Assembly (NCBI RefSeq): GCF_001712795.1
Contig: NZ_KV757585.1
Coordinates: 121,013-185,012 of the forward strand
Length of the DNA: 64,000 nucleotides
Reading direction: 5' to 3'
Origin: Nostoc sp. KVJ20
Lineage (GTDB): Bacteria; Cyanobacteriota; Cyanobacteriia; Cyanobacteriales; Nostocaceae
In this document: piece after piece, positions 8,312-16,372 of the stretch
How positions within the stretch are numbered: the stretch's first letter is position 1
Layout: every line of letters starts with the position of its first letter
Made by a program: the position numbers and the translations under genes
Notes under the pieces: model-generated
Databases searched by the model: none
What the model saw: the letters and a program-made list of their open reading frames with translations, nothing else
What the model was told of the DNA's origin: nothing

Positions 8312-8355
8312 ATAACTCCTACTTATTCTCAGTAATTGACAGAATAATAACCTAA

Positions 8356-8397
8356 AATAACCATGTATTGCCTCAAACAATACAGGTTATTTTTTTT
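8356..8397 (+). terminator. rho-independent terminator after the acidic-tail gene
   Basis: AATAACC (8356-8362) pairs with GGTTATT (8385-8391) and the inner GTATTG (8365-8370) with CAATAC (8378-8383). A run of T residues to 8397 follows. Confidence 0.85.
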
Positions 8398-8428
8398 GCC
8401 GAATAAAGAATTGAAATTGGAGCGAATT

Positions 8429-8442
8429 GCATCTTTCGATGC
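8429..8442 (+). promoter_or_regulatory. conserved leader hairpin GCATC-TTTC-GATGC
   Basis: A 5-bp stem with a 4-base loop, 42 bp before the ATG at 8485. Nearly the same sequence (GCATCTGTCGATGCTGT against GCATCTTTCGATGCTGT) occurs 44 bp before the ATG at 9102. Conservation in both leaders suggests a shared control site, such as an operator or an RNA protein-binding hairpin. Confidence 0.5.
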
Positions 8443-8484
8443 TGTTTCTATGATAAAAATACTAAATACCAAGGAGTAATTCTC

Positions 8485-8916
8485 ATGGTTAACGCTAACG
8501 TTCGCAAAACTGCTAAAGCATCACGCAAAATTGAAAGGCATATTCCTGCTTTAGAACGAGTAATGACTTATCAGGAAAAAGTACACCTGATGGTAATTGA
8601 AGTATTGCGGGAAGAATCAGGAAGAGAATTAGCAGCAGCAGCCAGATTTAACGGACAAGAGTTTGATTGGGACAAACACAATTCCCAGTTCCGTAAGGAC
8701 TATGTAAACACACCATTAAAAGAACTGGTGAATTATGCCCGCAAACTTTACGGCTTGAATAATCTTGATGAAATTCGAGATAGACGTGCTTCTCATAAAG
8801 CTGCTCGGTCTAAACGTATGGACGGACTCAATGGTTTAAGTAGCAACTCTGATGACTTGATAAATGACGATTTTGAACAAGATGAAGATGACGAAGATAT
8901 AGAAATTGACGATTAA
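8485..8916 (+). CDS. small protein of a duplicated pair, with acidic tail
   Basis: 143 residues of no recognised family. Residues about 28-110 (YQEKVHLMVIEVLREESGRELAAAARFNGQEFDWDKHN, then TPLKELVNYARKLYGL) are clearly homologous to the protein at 9102-9425, with the same block order. The C-terminus adds an acidic tail (DDLINDDFEQDEDDEDIEIDD) absent from the second copy. The SD AAGGAG (8471-8476) sits 8 bp before the ATG. It has its own terminator, so it is probably monocistronic. The helical, charged make-up suggests a nucleic-acid or protein-binding adaptor. No function can be assigned. Confidence 0.8.
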   Translation: MVNANVRKTAKASRKIERHIPALERVMTYQEKVHLMVIEVLREESGRELAAAARFNGQEFDWDKHNSQFRKDYVNTPLKELVNYARKLYGLNNLDEIRDRRASHKAARSKRMDGLNGLSSNSDDLINDDFEQDEDDEDIEIDD

Positions 8917-8920
8917 TTAC

Positions 8921-8956
8921 AATGCCCTGAATTATCTAATTCAGGGCATTCTATTT
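8921..8956 (+). terminator. rho-independent terminator
   Basis: The inverted repeat AATGCCCTGAATTA / TAATTCAGGGCATT (14-bp arms, 8921-8934 and 8937-8950) is followed by CTATTT. The U-tract is short but the stem is strong. Confidence 0.8.
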
Positions 8957-9043
8957 CCCACCCACCCGCATCCAACAAACAGAATTCAAGACAGCGATTG
9001 CTGCTGAATTCAAGAGATTCAAAAGTGAACTCTAACTCAGAAG

Positions 9044-9057
9044 GCATCTGTCGATGC
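9044..9057 (+). promoter_or_regulatory. conserved leader hairpin GCATC-TGTC-GATGC
   Basis: The second copy of the leader hairpin at 8429-8442, again about 45 bp before a start codon. The loop differs by one base while both stem arms are kept. Confidence 0.5.
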
Positions 9058-9101
9058 TGTCTAGGTGAGATGTGTTAATTCGTTAATCAAAGGATAATCA
9101 A

Positions 9102-9425
9102 ATGACTCAAATGACTCGTAATCAGCAACAAACAAAAGCGTTGGATCAAGTAATAGGTTATCAGGATAAAGTGCGATTAATGGTACTGGAAGTTTTGCGT
9201 GAGGAATCAGGCAGAGAACTTGCTGCTCAAGCACGTTTTAATCAGCAAGAATTTGATTGGAACGAACATAACATTCAGTTTCGCCAGGATTATAGCGAAA
9301 CTCCCATAAATGAACTACTAGCATACGCCAAACGTCTGTATGGACTGAAAGATTTGGATGCAGTACGGGAGCGGCGCAAAGCTCATAAACAACAACGTAC
9401 AGCTAGATTGGCTGAAGCTTCATAA
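9102..9425 (+). CDS. small protein of a duplicated pair
   Basis: 107 residues, paralogous to the product of 8485-8916: IGYQDKVRLMVLEVLREESGRELAAQARFNQQEFDWNEHN lines up without gaps with the earlier protein. It lacks the acidic tail and ends in a basic stretch (RERRKAHKQQRTARLAEAS). The SD AAAGGA stands before the ATG and a terminator follows. The pair looks like a tandem duplication with divergence of the tail, one acidic and one basic. The function is unknown. Confidence 0.8.
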   Translation: MTQMTRNQQQTKALDQVIGYQDKVRLMVLEVLREESGRELAAQARFNQQEFDWNEHNIQFRQDYSETPINELLAYAKRLYGLKDLDAVRERRKAHKQQRTARLAEAS

Positions 9426-9446
9426 TTACCTGCTGGTTCTCACAGT

Positions 9447-9476
9447 AGCCCCACTAAAATGTGGGGTAACTTTTTT
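9447..9476 (+). terminator. rho-independent terminator
   Basis: CCCCAC (9449-9454) pairs with GTGGGG (9461-9466), followed by TAAC and six T residues. Confidence 0.8.
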
Positions 9477-9503
9477 GCCCGCCCACCCTCAACCGTAAAA
9501 GCT

Positions 9504-10049
9504 TTATTTTACCGAAGATGCAGCTTTGCACCCCACCCCACCAAATGTTGTAATTGTCCGACTGGAAAGTTTACTAGTCATTAACTCATTAATCTGCTGG
9601 TTTGAAAGTTGAATTGGCTTGACTTCGACTGTGGGTGCAGTTCCTCCCCTGTTGACTTGAATAATGGAATTAGCCCAATAAAACTGCTGTTGGTCAGGTT
9701 GGGAATAAACAGGATAACAGCCTTTCGAGGCGATCGCTAATTTATGCTCTACGCTAGAAACTGATGGCAGAGAAATACCAGCACGGACTAATTTTGCCTC
9801 TCCTACTGGGCCCCACAAACGTAATTGTTGATTGACACAACGTTTTCCATCCTTGAGAGGGGCAATAATGTTGCCACAAACTTTAACATCCACATCATAC
9901 ATCGGCGGATAATCAGGTACAGTTTGAGCTTGAGCTTGAGTCCTATTCCTCTCATCCTTGCTACTGACATTTACAGTAGTAGGGGTACAAGCTGTAACTA
10001 TACCTCCTATTACCAGCAGCCAAAGCCAGTTAACTTTGCAGGTAAACAT
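9504..10049 (-). CDS. predicted lipoprotein
   Basis: 181 residues with a hydrophobic signal segment (WLWLLVIGGIVTAC) whose Cys at residue 21 fits a lipobox (VTAC), so it is probably lipidated and anchored in a membrane. The mature part has a few Cys residues and no family I recognise. It is the last gene of the minus-strand cluster that starts with the actin-like gene at 13528. A small lipoprotein near transfer genes could be an entry-exclusion or VirB7-like factor, but nothing in the sequence proves this. Confidence 0.7.
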   Translation of the reverse strand: MFTCKVNWLWLLVIGGIVTACTPTTVNVSSKDERNRTQAQAQTVPDYPPMYDVDVKVCGNIIAPLKDGKRCVNQQLRLWGPVGEAKLVRAGISLPSVSSVEHKLAIASKGCYPVYSQPDQQQFYWANSIIQVNRGGTAPTVEVKPIQLSNQQINELMTSKLSSRTITTFGGVGCKAASSVK

Positions 10050-10201
10050 CTGCTGAATCCTCTTCTATGATTGAGAAATTGACAACTAATTTTTTAACTT
10101 AAATCCCATCCATTTTGAAACCTGGAGTTTTTAAGGAAAGTGTATTATTCGGTCGTGGCTTTAGTTCTGAGCTTTACTCAGATTCCAAAAAACTATGGTT
10201 T

Positions 10202-10987
10202 TCAAGGTTGACGCGGTTTAGATACAAACTGGCGCTGATTGCTAGGTGATATCCATAACGTGCAGAACCCGGATGAGGCTTTTCTGCTACTTGCTCCAAT
10301 TTCTAGCGTTACCCCCAAACGCTTAACATCCTTAGCACAAGTAAGTTGACCGTTTTGGTCACGACTCAGCAAATCTTGGTTCCATTGCATTAGGTTGTGA
10401 GCAAACTTACCTTCATTACTGGTTGCCCATTCCAAAGCATTGGCTTGGGCTTGTGTGAGTTGGCGTGGCCCAGCAGGATCTAGATGACTAGATTGATACC
10501 AGGATATTCCACCTACACTTACCAGTCCGCCTACTCCAGCTGCAATTAATAGCAGTATTCCCGCAGCAATTAAAGAGGGAACTGAATGAATAGCACGCTC
10601 AAATTCAGTACGCCTAATTAATCCCGTCACAGCCTGAGCGATCGCTTTTTGCTGACCTTTTACTGCTGCCTTTTCATATGTCTGGAGATGATCATAAAGC
10701 TGTGTTTGCCACAGGTCAAACATTGCTTCCATTTCTTTGGGATTGTCTTCCAACAGCACTTGTAGCCTGCCAGTAGCAATCATCATCAGAAATGCTGGGT
10801 CATCAGGGTCAAGTCCAGTTTGGACTACTATTTCCCAAACCCTAGCTTTAAATGAATCATCTTTACCTCGAATGGCTAAATCTAGTAAAGTTGGGTAAGG
10901 AATTTGGCTCAGTCCTTTGCCTCTAGCAGCTACTGAATCCAAAAATTCATCGTCTAAATCGAGTTCTTCAGTGTGAGAATTACTCAT
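10202..10987 (-). CDS. membrane-anchored protein of unknown function
   Basis: I start this gene at the ATG at 10987 (MSNSHTEELDLDDEFLDSV), giving 261 residues. The longer open frame to 11176 would run 158 bp into the ParA-like gene and its extra residues look like out-of-frame sequence. Residues about 1-130 are soluble and helical (PTLLDLAIRGKDDSFKARVW, LDPDDPAFLMMIATGRL). One transmembrane helix follows (LIAAGILLLIAAGVGGLVSVG), and then a C-terminal domain with two Cys residues that probably lies outside the cytoplasm. It begins 31 bp after the ParA-like gene and is probably cotranscribed with it. The function is unknown. Confidence 0.75.
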   Translation of the reverse strand: MSNSHTEELDLDDEFLDSVAARGKGLSQIPYPTLLDLAIRGKDDSFKARVWEIVVQTGLDPDDPAFLMMIATGRLQVLLEDNPKEMEAMFDLWQTQLYDHLQTYEKAAVKGQQKAIAQAVTGLIRRTEFERAIHSVPSLIAAGILLLIAAGVGGLVSVGGISWYQSSHLDPAGPRQLTQAQANALEWATSNEGKFAHNLMQWNQDLLSRDQNGQLTCAKDVKRLGVTLEIGASSRKASSGFCTLWISPSNQRQFVSKPRQP

Positions 10988-11018
10988 ATTTGTATTTGTT
11001 TTTAGCTTAGTTGTCACA

Positions 11019-11789
11019 TTACTTCTTGGTAGCAACTTTGCCGTTGACATTAGCATCATCAACTTTTTCTGTTGGGGAAGTAATTGAAGCTGCCGGAAGG
11101 TTCCAGATTTTAGCTTGATCAATTTCCTCAGAAGCTTTTTTGAGAAAATTGTGTAATCGCTGCTTACCCAATACACCTAACTCTCCATAATCTCTAGCCG
11201 CAGAAAAATTTATCTGATTGGCATCAAGAATATCTCGTTCTCGATAGCTGAACTTGGGAAAATTGATGACAGCTACTTTATGAGCTTTGATTAAATCCTG
11301 TAAATTCTTACGTCCATCTACGTGTTTCCAGTCGTCGCATAAACCATAATTGCGTACAAAGATATGCTTAATCTTGTTTTCAAAGCGTTCGAGAGATTGC
11401 ATAAATAACTGAACGCTGTCATATCCACCACTACAAACAAACCACTTATATATTTTGACCTTATTTTTCCCAGTAAGTTCTAAGATTTGATTACGCTCAA
11501 CCCAATCAGTTACTGCTGGGTATACTTGAGCAGGTAAATTGACAATGACAGAAGTTGTTAGCGCTAAATTAAAAATTTCATCAGCATCGTAAGCTTTACG
11601 CTCTGATTCGCTAAAAACTGCTGTTTTATGATTGTCTGGATAAAATGCGCCTACATCTGGATTACTTTGGTCTGCTTCTACCAACTCATAAGGGAGTTTA
11701 TTGTCAATGCAGTATTGCACCATAACCCGTGCAAATAAAGACTTGCCAACTCCACCTTTTTCACCATCAATGAAATGAATTGCTGCCAT
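11019..11789 (-). CDS. ParA/MinD-type ATPase of the plasmid maintenance cluster
   Basis: A 256-residue P-loop protein with the deviant Walker A GEKGGVGKS at residues 9-17 and ELVEADQSNPDVGAFYP as the switch I region. SVIVNLPAQ stands where Walker B is expected. It differs from the classic ParA at 276-1040 and resembles the ATPases often coded with relaxase or ParM genes on large plasmids. The SD AAAGGAG lies 7 bp before the ATG. It follows the ParR-like gene with a 45-bp gap in the order parM, parR-like, this gene, membrane protein. It may help position the plasmid or transfer machinery; this is inferred. Confidence 0.8.
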   Translation of the reverse strand: MAAIHFIDGEKGGVGKSLFARVMVQYCIDNKLPYELVEADQSNPDVGAFYPDNHKTAVFSESERKAYDADEIFNLALTTSVIVNLPAQVYPAVTDWVERNQILELTGKNKVKIYKWFVCSGGYDSVQLFMQSLERFENKIKHIFVRNYGLCDDWKHVDGRKNLQDLIKAHKVAVINFPKFSYRERDILDANQINFSAARDYGELGVLGKQRLHNFLKKASEEIDQAKIWNLPAASITSPTEKVDDANVNGKVATKK

Positions 11790-11834
11790 CTTAAATCTCC
11801 TTTGTAATTTTACTAAATGTGCATTAATAAATAC

Positions 11835-12377
11835 TTAAATATCCTCAAACATATTGTCTGTGTCATCATGGAAAGACCCCTCACCAGGGATGAAGGAATC
11901 AGAATCTATTTTGTGTTTTGGCTTGCTGCTACTATTGGTATTGTTATTACTATCATCAGGATTACTGTGACTGGAATTACCTGCATCTAGACCGAACATA
12001 GTAGCAAGTGTTTGAGGATTAGTCATAGTGCTTATAGGCATAGGTAAAACATCACTTGATTTATGCGGTAATCCTAGTTCCATTCGCAAATATGCCAGAT
12101 GTTGTTCCAGGGCATGACAACAAATCAACCCTACCCGACGCAGTTCTTGATCGCTAATATCTACACCTGCATCTGCTTGTGCTTTGTATGCTAAAGGTAA
12201 CCAGCACATTCGTAATGCCTGCAATACCATCTCTTTGCTAGAGCGCGCTTCATCTCCCTGTTGCAAATATGAAATTAACTGGCCGTCTACTGTATTTGAA
12301 TAAGGATGATAAGAAAATCTAAAAATTTTGCGCTGTCTATTAGTGTCATGATTTTTACGTAATTTATTATTAGTCAT
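11835..12377 (-). CDS. ParR-like adaptor, probable partner of the actin-like protein
   Basis: 180 residues. The N-terminus (KIFRFSYHPYSNTVDGQLISYLQQGDEARSSKEMVLQAL) has the beta strand, helix and helix layout of ribbon-helix-helix proteins, as in ParR. The C-terminal third is low complexity (SNPDDSNNNTNSSSK) and ends in acidic residues. The gene starts 2 bp after the stop of the ParM-like gene. This matches the parM-parR order of type II partition, in which ParR binds centromere iterons and caps the actin-like filament through its C-terminus. The match is by layout and context, not by strong sequence identity. Confidence 0.65.
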   Translation of the reverse strand: MTNNKLRKNHDTNRQRKIFRFSYHPYSNTVDGQLISYLQQGDEARSSKEMVLQALRMCWLPLAYKAQADAGVDISDQELRRVGLICCHALEQHLAYLRMELGLPHKSSDVLPMPISTMTNPQTLATMFGLDAGNSSHSNPDDSNNNTNSSSKPKHKIDSDSFIPGEGSFHDDTDNMFEDI

Positions 12378-12379
12378 AG

Positions 12380-13528
12380 TTATGCCACCTTCTCAATTTG
12401 CGCTCTAAACCGCATAAACAAACCAAACGCATCAATCAACCTAAAGGACAAAGCTTCCTGCTCTCGGAAAGTACGGTAATAATCATTACTTTTATCCTTG
12501 AATACTTCTTGTACCTGTTGCTGTAAGTCAGCACCCCAATAAGTTGAAATTTCTTGAAAACAATCTTGTAACTCTTGCTCTAAATACAATGCTGCGCCAC
12601 CACTCAAAATCACCTCGTTCACCGCAGGTAAAGTTGATTCCAGCCAATCGTAAAGCCTAGACCAATACTCAGCTTTAGCAGTAGCAATGGCATTAACAAT
12701 CATCTGCAATTCATAATCAAGATTTTTAGGTTCTCTGCTTTTGACCAGAGTGCGAATTGCTTGGTTGTCAGGTGTGATATCTGAACCGGCTGCATAGATG
12801 GCAGAGGTCAAAGCAGTGGCATCCTGTCCCGATGTGCGCTCAATTACTCGCTTTACCATTTGGTGAAAGCCCAGCCCATTGGTGTAACCCGCCGTCATCT
12901 TGCCCCGTTCAAATAATAGAAGGCTGGTATTGCGATGCCCGAACATCAGCACTGCGATGGTTTGAGCGTTAAACCATTCTTTACCATTCTGGCGTTGGCG
13001 AATCATTGCTAATCCCGCACCTTCGGGTAAGCACTCGAATCGCTCCAATTTCACTCGCAACCTTTGACCCCGAAACCTAAAATCCTTGAGTGCAGATTGC
13101 AACTGTTGCTCAAATGCTTGGCGATTTTGATATTCACCATAGGGCAGTAGTGAGGTCAGTGATAGTGAAAACCTGTTAGGCAATTTGTTGTGTTGAGCGA
13201 TCGCACCAATAACCGCCAAGGCTTTGTGAATTGAGGTTTCGTACTTGAGCTTATCGAGTCTGGCAGATGCTGAAAACTGCCGTGCCAGGAATCCAACTAC
13301 CGTACATTGTGTATCATTATCCGCAGGATTTGACACCCAGGCTTCATCTGCTGGTTTAGGAGATTCTAGACCCTTGCGACTCGACATATAAGCGTCAATC
13401 GAACTTTGAGGCAACTTCAGCATTTCTGGTTCCATTGTCATCAAACATGGTTTGCCTTCAGTTGCTAGTTCGTAAACAATCTTAGTCAAGGAAGCACCAG
13501 GGTCAAAACTGACTATCAGGTTTGACAT
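12380..13528 (-). CDS. parM: actin-like plasmid segregation protein (ParM/StbA; PRTRC protein D type)
   Basis: 382 residues with an actin-type ATPase fold. The phosphate-1 loop is FDPGASLTKIVYE near the N-terminus, AVLMFGHRNTSLLLFERGK is the phosphate-2 region, and EVILSGGAALYLEQEL is the adenosine-binding loop. Polymers of such proteins push plasmid copies apart. PRTRC gene sets normally include a StbA/ParM-type member (protein D), so this gene may also belong functionally with the PRTRC operon at 21.6-26 kb. It heads a minus-strand cluster, and the GATCCA iterons at 13715-13894 lie upstream, where a ParR-bound centromere and promoter are expected. Confidence 0.85.
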   Translation of the reverse strand: MSNLIVSFDPGASLTKIVYELATEGKPCLMTMEPEMLKLPQSSIDAYMSSRKGLESPKPADEAWVSNPADNDTQCTVVGFLARQFSASARLDKLKYETSIHKALAVIGAIAQHNKLPNRFSLSLTSLLPYGEYQNRQAFEQQLQSALKDFRFRGQRLRVKLERFECLPEGAGLAMIRQRQNGKEWFNAQTIAVLMFGHRNTSLLLFERGKMTAGYTNGLGFHQMVKRVIERTSGQDATALTSAIYAAGSDITPDNQAIRTLVKSREPKNLDYELQMIVNAIATAKAEYWSRLYDWLESTLPAVNEVILSGGAALYLEQELQDCFQEISTYWGADLQQQVQEVFKDKSNDYYRTFREQEALSFRLIDAFGLFMRFRAQIEKVA

Positions 13529-13714
13529 TGACTGTGGCTCTGATTATCCATAAAAGCTGCTTTTAACTTAAATGCAAATATTGGCTGTGAACATCACTCT
13601 ACTGACCATTTGTTGGAGCCAAATTTTAGCCAATTGGTTATTTTTTTTTCGTTGCTATTAATTAAGTCGTTACTTTTCTGCTAAAAAATTCAATTTAGAA
13701 AAGTGCGTCATTAC

Positions 13715-13894
13715 AGATCCATGCCAGATCCACGAACGAGCCATTGCAGATCCATTACAGTGACAATGTTGATCCAATAGAGATCCATTTGTCTGAGATA
13801 CGTATTCTATGTATAATTTTTATTTGCAACAATACTTGGCTATTGACAAAAATTATGCGATGAAAGATCCAATACAAATCCCTCAGAGATCCAT
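13715..13894. repeat. AGATCCAT iterons upstream of parM, candidate parC centromere
   Basis: Seven copies of (A)GATCCA(T/A) all lie on the same strand: 13715, 13726, 13748, 13771, 13781, 13865 and 13887. Spacings include 11, 22, 23, 10 and 22 bp, close to whole turns of the helix, which suggests protein bound on one face. The position directly upstream of the parM/parR-like genes fits a ParR-binding centromere. A replication-initiator iteron set is the alternative. Confidence 0.7.
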
Positions 13895-13972
13895 CACATA
13901 TTCATCCAGCAGTTGATTCGAGCAGCCCAAAAAAACCTTTGGTGAGTAGCAAGCTATGTTGCTGTCCGGACA

Positions 13973-14074
13973 TTTTTTCTCTTGAGAAAAAACGCACCCC
14001 CAGGTGCGGCAACAAACTTGCCCTCTTTTCACGGTTCCCCTACCTAAGTAGGTCAACCACCGTGACAGAGGGGA
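13973..14074. other. dense hairpin cluster, candidate oriT or single-strand origin
   Basis: Several nested inverted repeats lie within about 100 bp. TTTTTTCTC/GAGAAAAAA is at 13973-13992 and CGCACC/GGTGCG at 13993-14008. Then comes a compound cruciform made of CCCTCT (14021-14026) with AGAGGG (14067-14072), CACGGT (14030-14035) with ACCGTG (14059-14064), and an inner ACCTA/TAGGT. It sits about 260 bp upstream of mobC and the relaxase gene, where oriT regions are usually found. No textbook MOBP nick sequence was found inside it, so single-strand initiation or primase recognition is equally possible. Confidence 0.5.
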
Positions 14075-14330
14075 AGATGATACGAAAATTCTCTGTAGGA
14101 GTTTAGCCTGGAAAATTTCTGCAAGGTTTGGTCGGATTAGCTTTTTAATTGCGCGATGAGCTATGCTCCGCCGTAGGCGATCGCTTACTTTCGCTATATC
14201 AAAATATCCCTAGCGCTATCTTGACTTTCTTAGTACTCAAGCAAAGCTATTTATTGCAGCGCATTTCATTATCTCACATCGCATCTTAGCATCGAACCAG
14301 AATCGTAAGTAACCGCTTGGTCAATGACAA

Positions 14331-14738
14331 ATGATAGTGCAGTCGTCAAACTTAAAACAGCTAATGACTAATGCATCAATAATGCGACAAAAACGCTCAC
14401 ACAGGATAGACATTAGACTGACTTTGGCAGAATACGAGAAAGCACAGTTAATGGCAGATGAAAATAATCTCACTATGAGTGAGTTGTTTCGTGCCAAGAC
14501 TCTGAAAAATAGATTGCCCAGGCGTGTCACCAAAGTAGCAGGTCAAACTTACTGGGAGTTGGGGAAAATAGGCAACAACCTCAATCAAATAGCTAAAGCA
14601 ATCAATACTTCAGTACTCATGGGAGAACCTGTGGTCGTAGATAGAGCATTGTTGTCACAGGTAAGAGATTTGGTGAAACAGGTGCGCCGAGAGATTGCTG
14701 AAATTGATTTAATCACTGATTTACAAGATGAAGCATGA
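14331..14738 (+). CDS. mobC: MobC-type mobilisation accessory protein
   Basis: 135 residues of the MobC family, which helps the relaxase open oriT. The N-terminal half has a ribbon-helix-helix look (SHRIDIRLTLAEYEKAQLMADENNLTMSELFRAK). The C-terminal half carries the family hallmark GKIGNNLNQIAKAIN. The start at 14331 is the longest; ATGs at 14364 and 14382 are possible and none has a clear SD. The gene overlaps the relaxase start by 4 bp (ATGA), so the two are coupled. Confidence 0.85.
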   Translation: MIVQSSNLKQLMTNASIMRQKRSHRIDIRLTLAEYEKAQLMADENNLTMSELFRAKTLKNRLPRRVTKVAGQTYWELGKIGNNLNQIAKAINTSVLMGEPVVVDRALLSQVRDLVKQVRREIAEIDLITDLQDEA

Positions 14739-16240
14739 TTGGCAAGCACATCAAAGGTAAAAGTTTCCGGGGACTGCTAAACTACCTCTTTGGCAAAGAT
14801 GGAGCAAGACAAATCGGTGGGAATATGGAAGGAACAAACCCACGGGAATTAGCAGCTGAATTTGGTATATCTCGAAGATTAAACCCGAAGGTGAACAGGG
14901 CTGTTTATCACGCTTCTCTCAGTTTGGCCCACAAAGAGAGTTTAGATGATGATACTTGGCATGAAATCGCCCAAAAGTATCTGCAAGCAATGGGTTTTGA
15001 TATGAACCAATATGTCGTAGTGCGGCATACTGACCGGACTCATGAACACATACATATTGCTGCCAGTCGCATTCAATTAGATGGCACTACAGTTTCTGAT
15101 AGCTGGGACGATCGCAGAAGTGAAGCGATAATTCGTAAGTTGGAGCAGGAATACAATTTGCAATCGGTGCAACCAAGTTGGGAAAAAGATAAGCATAGTC
15201 CAACTACTGGCGAACGTAGGCAACTTGCCAGAACTGGAGAGGAAAGCGTTAGGGTCAAACTTCAGCGATCGCTCGACCAAGCAACCCACGACCATCCCAC
15301 TATGCCAGAGCTAATAGAGCGAACGCAACAACAAGGTATTAATGTCCGCGTTGGTTATACTCGCACAGGCATTGTCAAAGGCATTAGTTACCAACTTGAT
15401 GGTGTGGCTTTTAGTGGTACGCATCTTGGTAAAGCATACACCTTTCCTGGTTTACAAAAGCATCGAGGTGTAAACTACAGTCCCAAGCGGGATGACAAAC
15501 GCATCCAGAAACTCATGGAGCAAGCTGTTGAAAATTCCACGCCAGCAGTGCCTCCAAAACAGGATGACAAACGTATCCAGAAACTCATGGAGCAAACTGT
15601 TGAAAATCATACGCCAGCAGTTACTCAAACAAACTCCTTGCCTATACCAGAACCAACAAACTGGGAGCAAATACGCCTAAACTTAAGCCAGCAGTACAAT
15701 TTACCCAATTCTCTGCTCACAGAACTGTATGAAAAGGGTTGGCTCTATGCAAGTCAAACAGGTCAAGCAATATTTGTGGAACGCACACTCGATGATCTTC
15801 CAACTCTTGCCAAGCAGCTAGAACCAACGGGTGACTTCACCGCCATTCCCCTGAACTCTGAACCGACAAAAAAAGGTAGTTTTTGGATTGCTACAGATGC
15901 CACAGTAGAAAGAGCAGTGCTACTAAGTGACCCGATTGAAGTTCTCTCTGTCATTGCCTTAGAATCAACTGTTGACAAAAAACAGCGCAAACCTACGTTG
16001 TATTGGAGTGTAGGCGATAGCGAGCAAATACCTTTAGAATTTTTGCGATCGCTCGATGCAGTAGTCATCGCTTTTAAAGATCATGAGAAAGTTGAGAACT
16101 TGATAGCTGAGATACTGGCTGAACTACCTCAAGCCAAACAAGTTTCTCCCAGTGAAGCTGGTTGGAATGGGATGCTAACTAACAATCACTTGCAACCCAA
16201 TCAAAGGCGAATCCCAGAGCTTCAAAATTGGGAACTTTGA
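14735..16240 (+). CDS. MOBP-type relaxase/mobilisation nuclease
   Basis: 501 residues. The N-terminal 200 residues form a relaxase domain (PF03432 type). The motif III histidines are in RHTDRTHEHIHIAASRI, with His103, His105 and His107 as metal ligands. Tyr17 (LLNYLFG) is the likely nicking residue and IGGNMEGTNPRELAAEF is conserved in the family. It would cut one strand at oriT and lead it into the recipient. Two 24-residue repeats (DDKRIQKLMEQ.VEN.TPAV) follow at about residues 253-300, then a C-terminal domain with a Toprim-like run (DAVVIAFKDHEK). Coupled to mobC. No matching coupling protein is seen in the window. Confidence 0.85.
   Translation: MIGKHIKGKSFRGLLNYLFGKDGARQIGGNMEGTNPRELAAEFGISRRLNPKVNRAVYHASLSLAHKESLDDDTWHEIAQKYLQAMGFDMNQYVVVRHTDRTHEHIHIAASRIQLDGTTVSDSWDDRRSEAIIRKLEQEYNLQSVQPSWEKDKHSPTTGERRQLARTGEESVRVKLQRSLDQATHDHPTMPELIERTQQQGINVRVGYTRTGIVKGISYQLDGVAFSGTHLGKAYTFPGLQKHRGVNYSPKRDDKRIQKLMEQAVENSTPAVPPKQDDKRIQKLMEQTVENHTPAVTQTNSLPIPEPTNWEQIRLNLSQQYNLPNSLLTELYEKGWLYASQTGQAIFVERTLDDLPTLAKQLEPTGDFTAIPLNSEPTKKGSFWIATDATVERAVLLSDPIEVLSVIALESTVDKKQRKPTLYWSVGDSEQIPLEFLRSLDAVVIAFKDHEKVENLIAEILAELPQAKQVSPSEAGWNGMLTNNHLQPNQRRIPELQNWEL
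15491..15634 (+). repeat. two tandem 72-bp copies within the relaxase gene
   Basis: Copies start at 15491 and 15563 (GATGACAAACG.ATCCAGAA...). They differ by a few substitutions, keep the frame, and each encodes a DDKRIQKLMEQ helix with a short linker. Confidence 0.8.
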
Positions 16241-16372
16241 TATCAGTTATCATTTTTTCCTGAGTGAGCCAAGCTAATTAAAGGTTTCAGGCAAATATTT
16301 ATATGTGAAGAAGCTGGTTCTAGCGCAGCTAACGCCACTTAGAGAGGGATAAACTCTCTAGGCGTAACTGCC

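Noticed and set aside
10988..11176. The open frame 10202-11176 starting inside the ParA-like gene
   Set aside because: The first 63 residues overlap the 3' end of the ParA-like gene in another frame and look like shadow sequence. A start at 10987 (MSNSHTEELDL) avoids the overlap.
13715..13894. GATCCA repeats as a CRISPR array
   Set aside because: The repeats are only 8-9 bp long, the spacings are short and uneven, and no cas genes are present. Iterons are a better reading.
14402..14409. CAGGATAG (complement CTATCCTG) as a MOBP nick site
   Set aside because: It fits the YATCCTGY word but lies inside the mobC coding sequence without flanking inverted repeats. A seven-base word is expected several times by chance in 64 kb.
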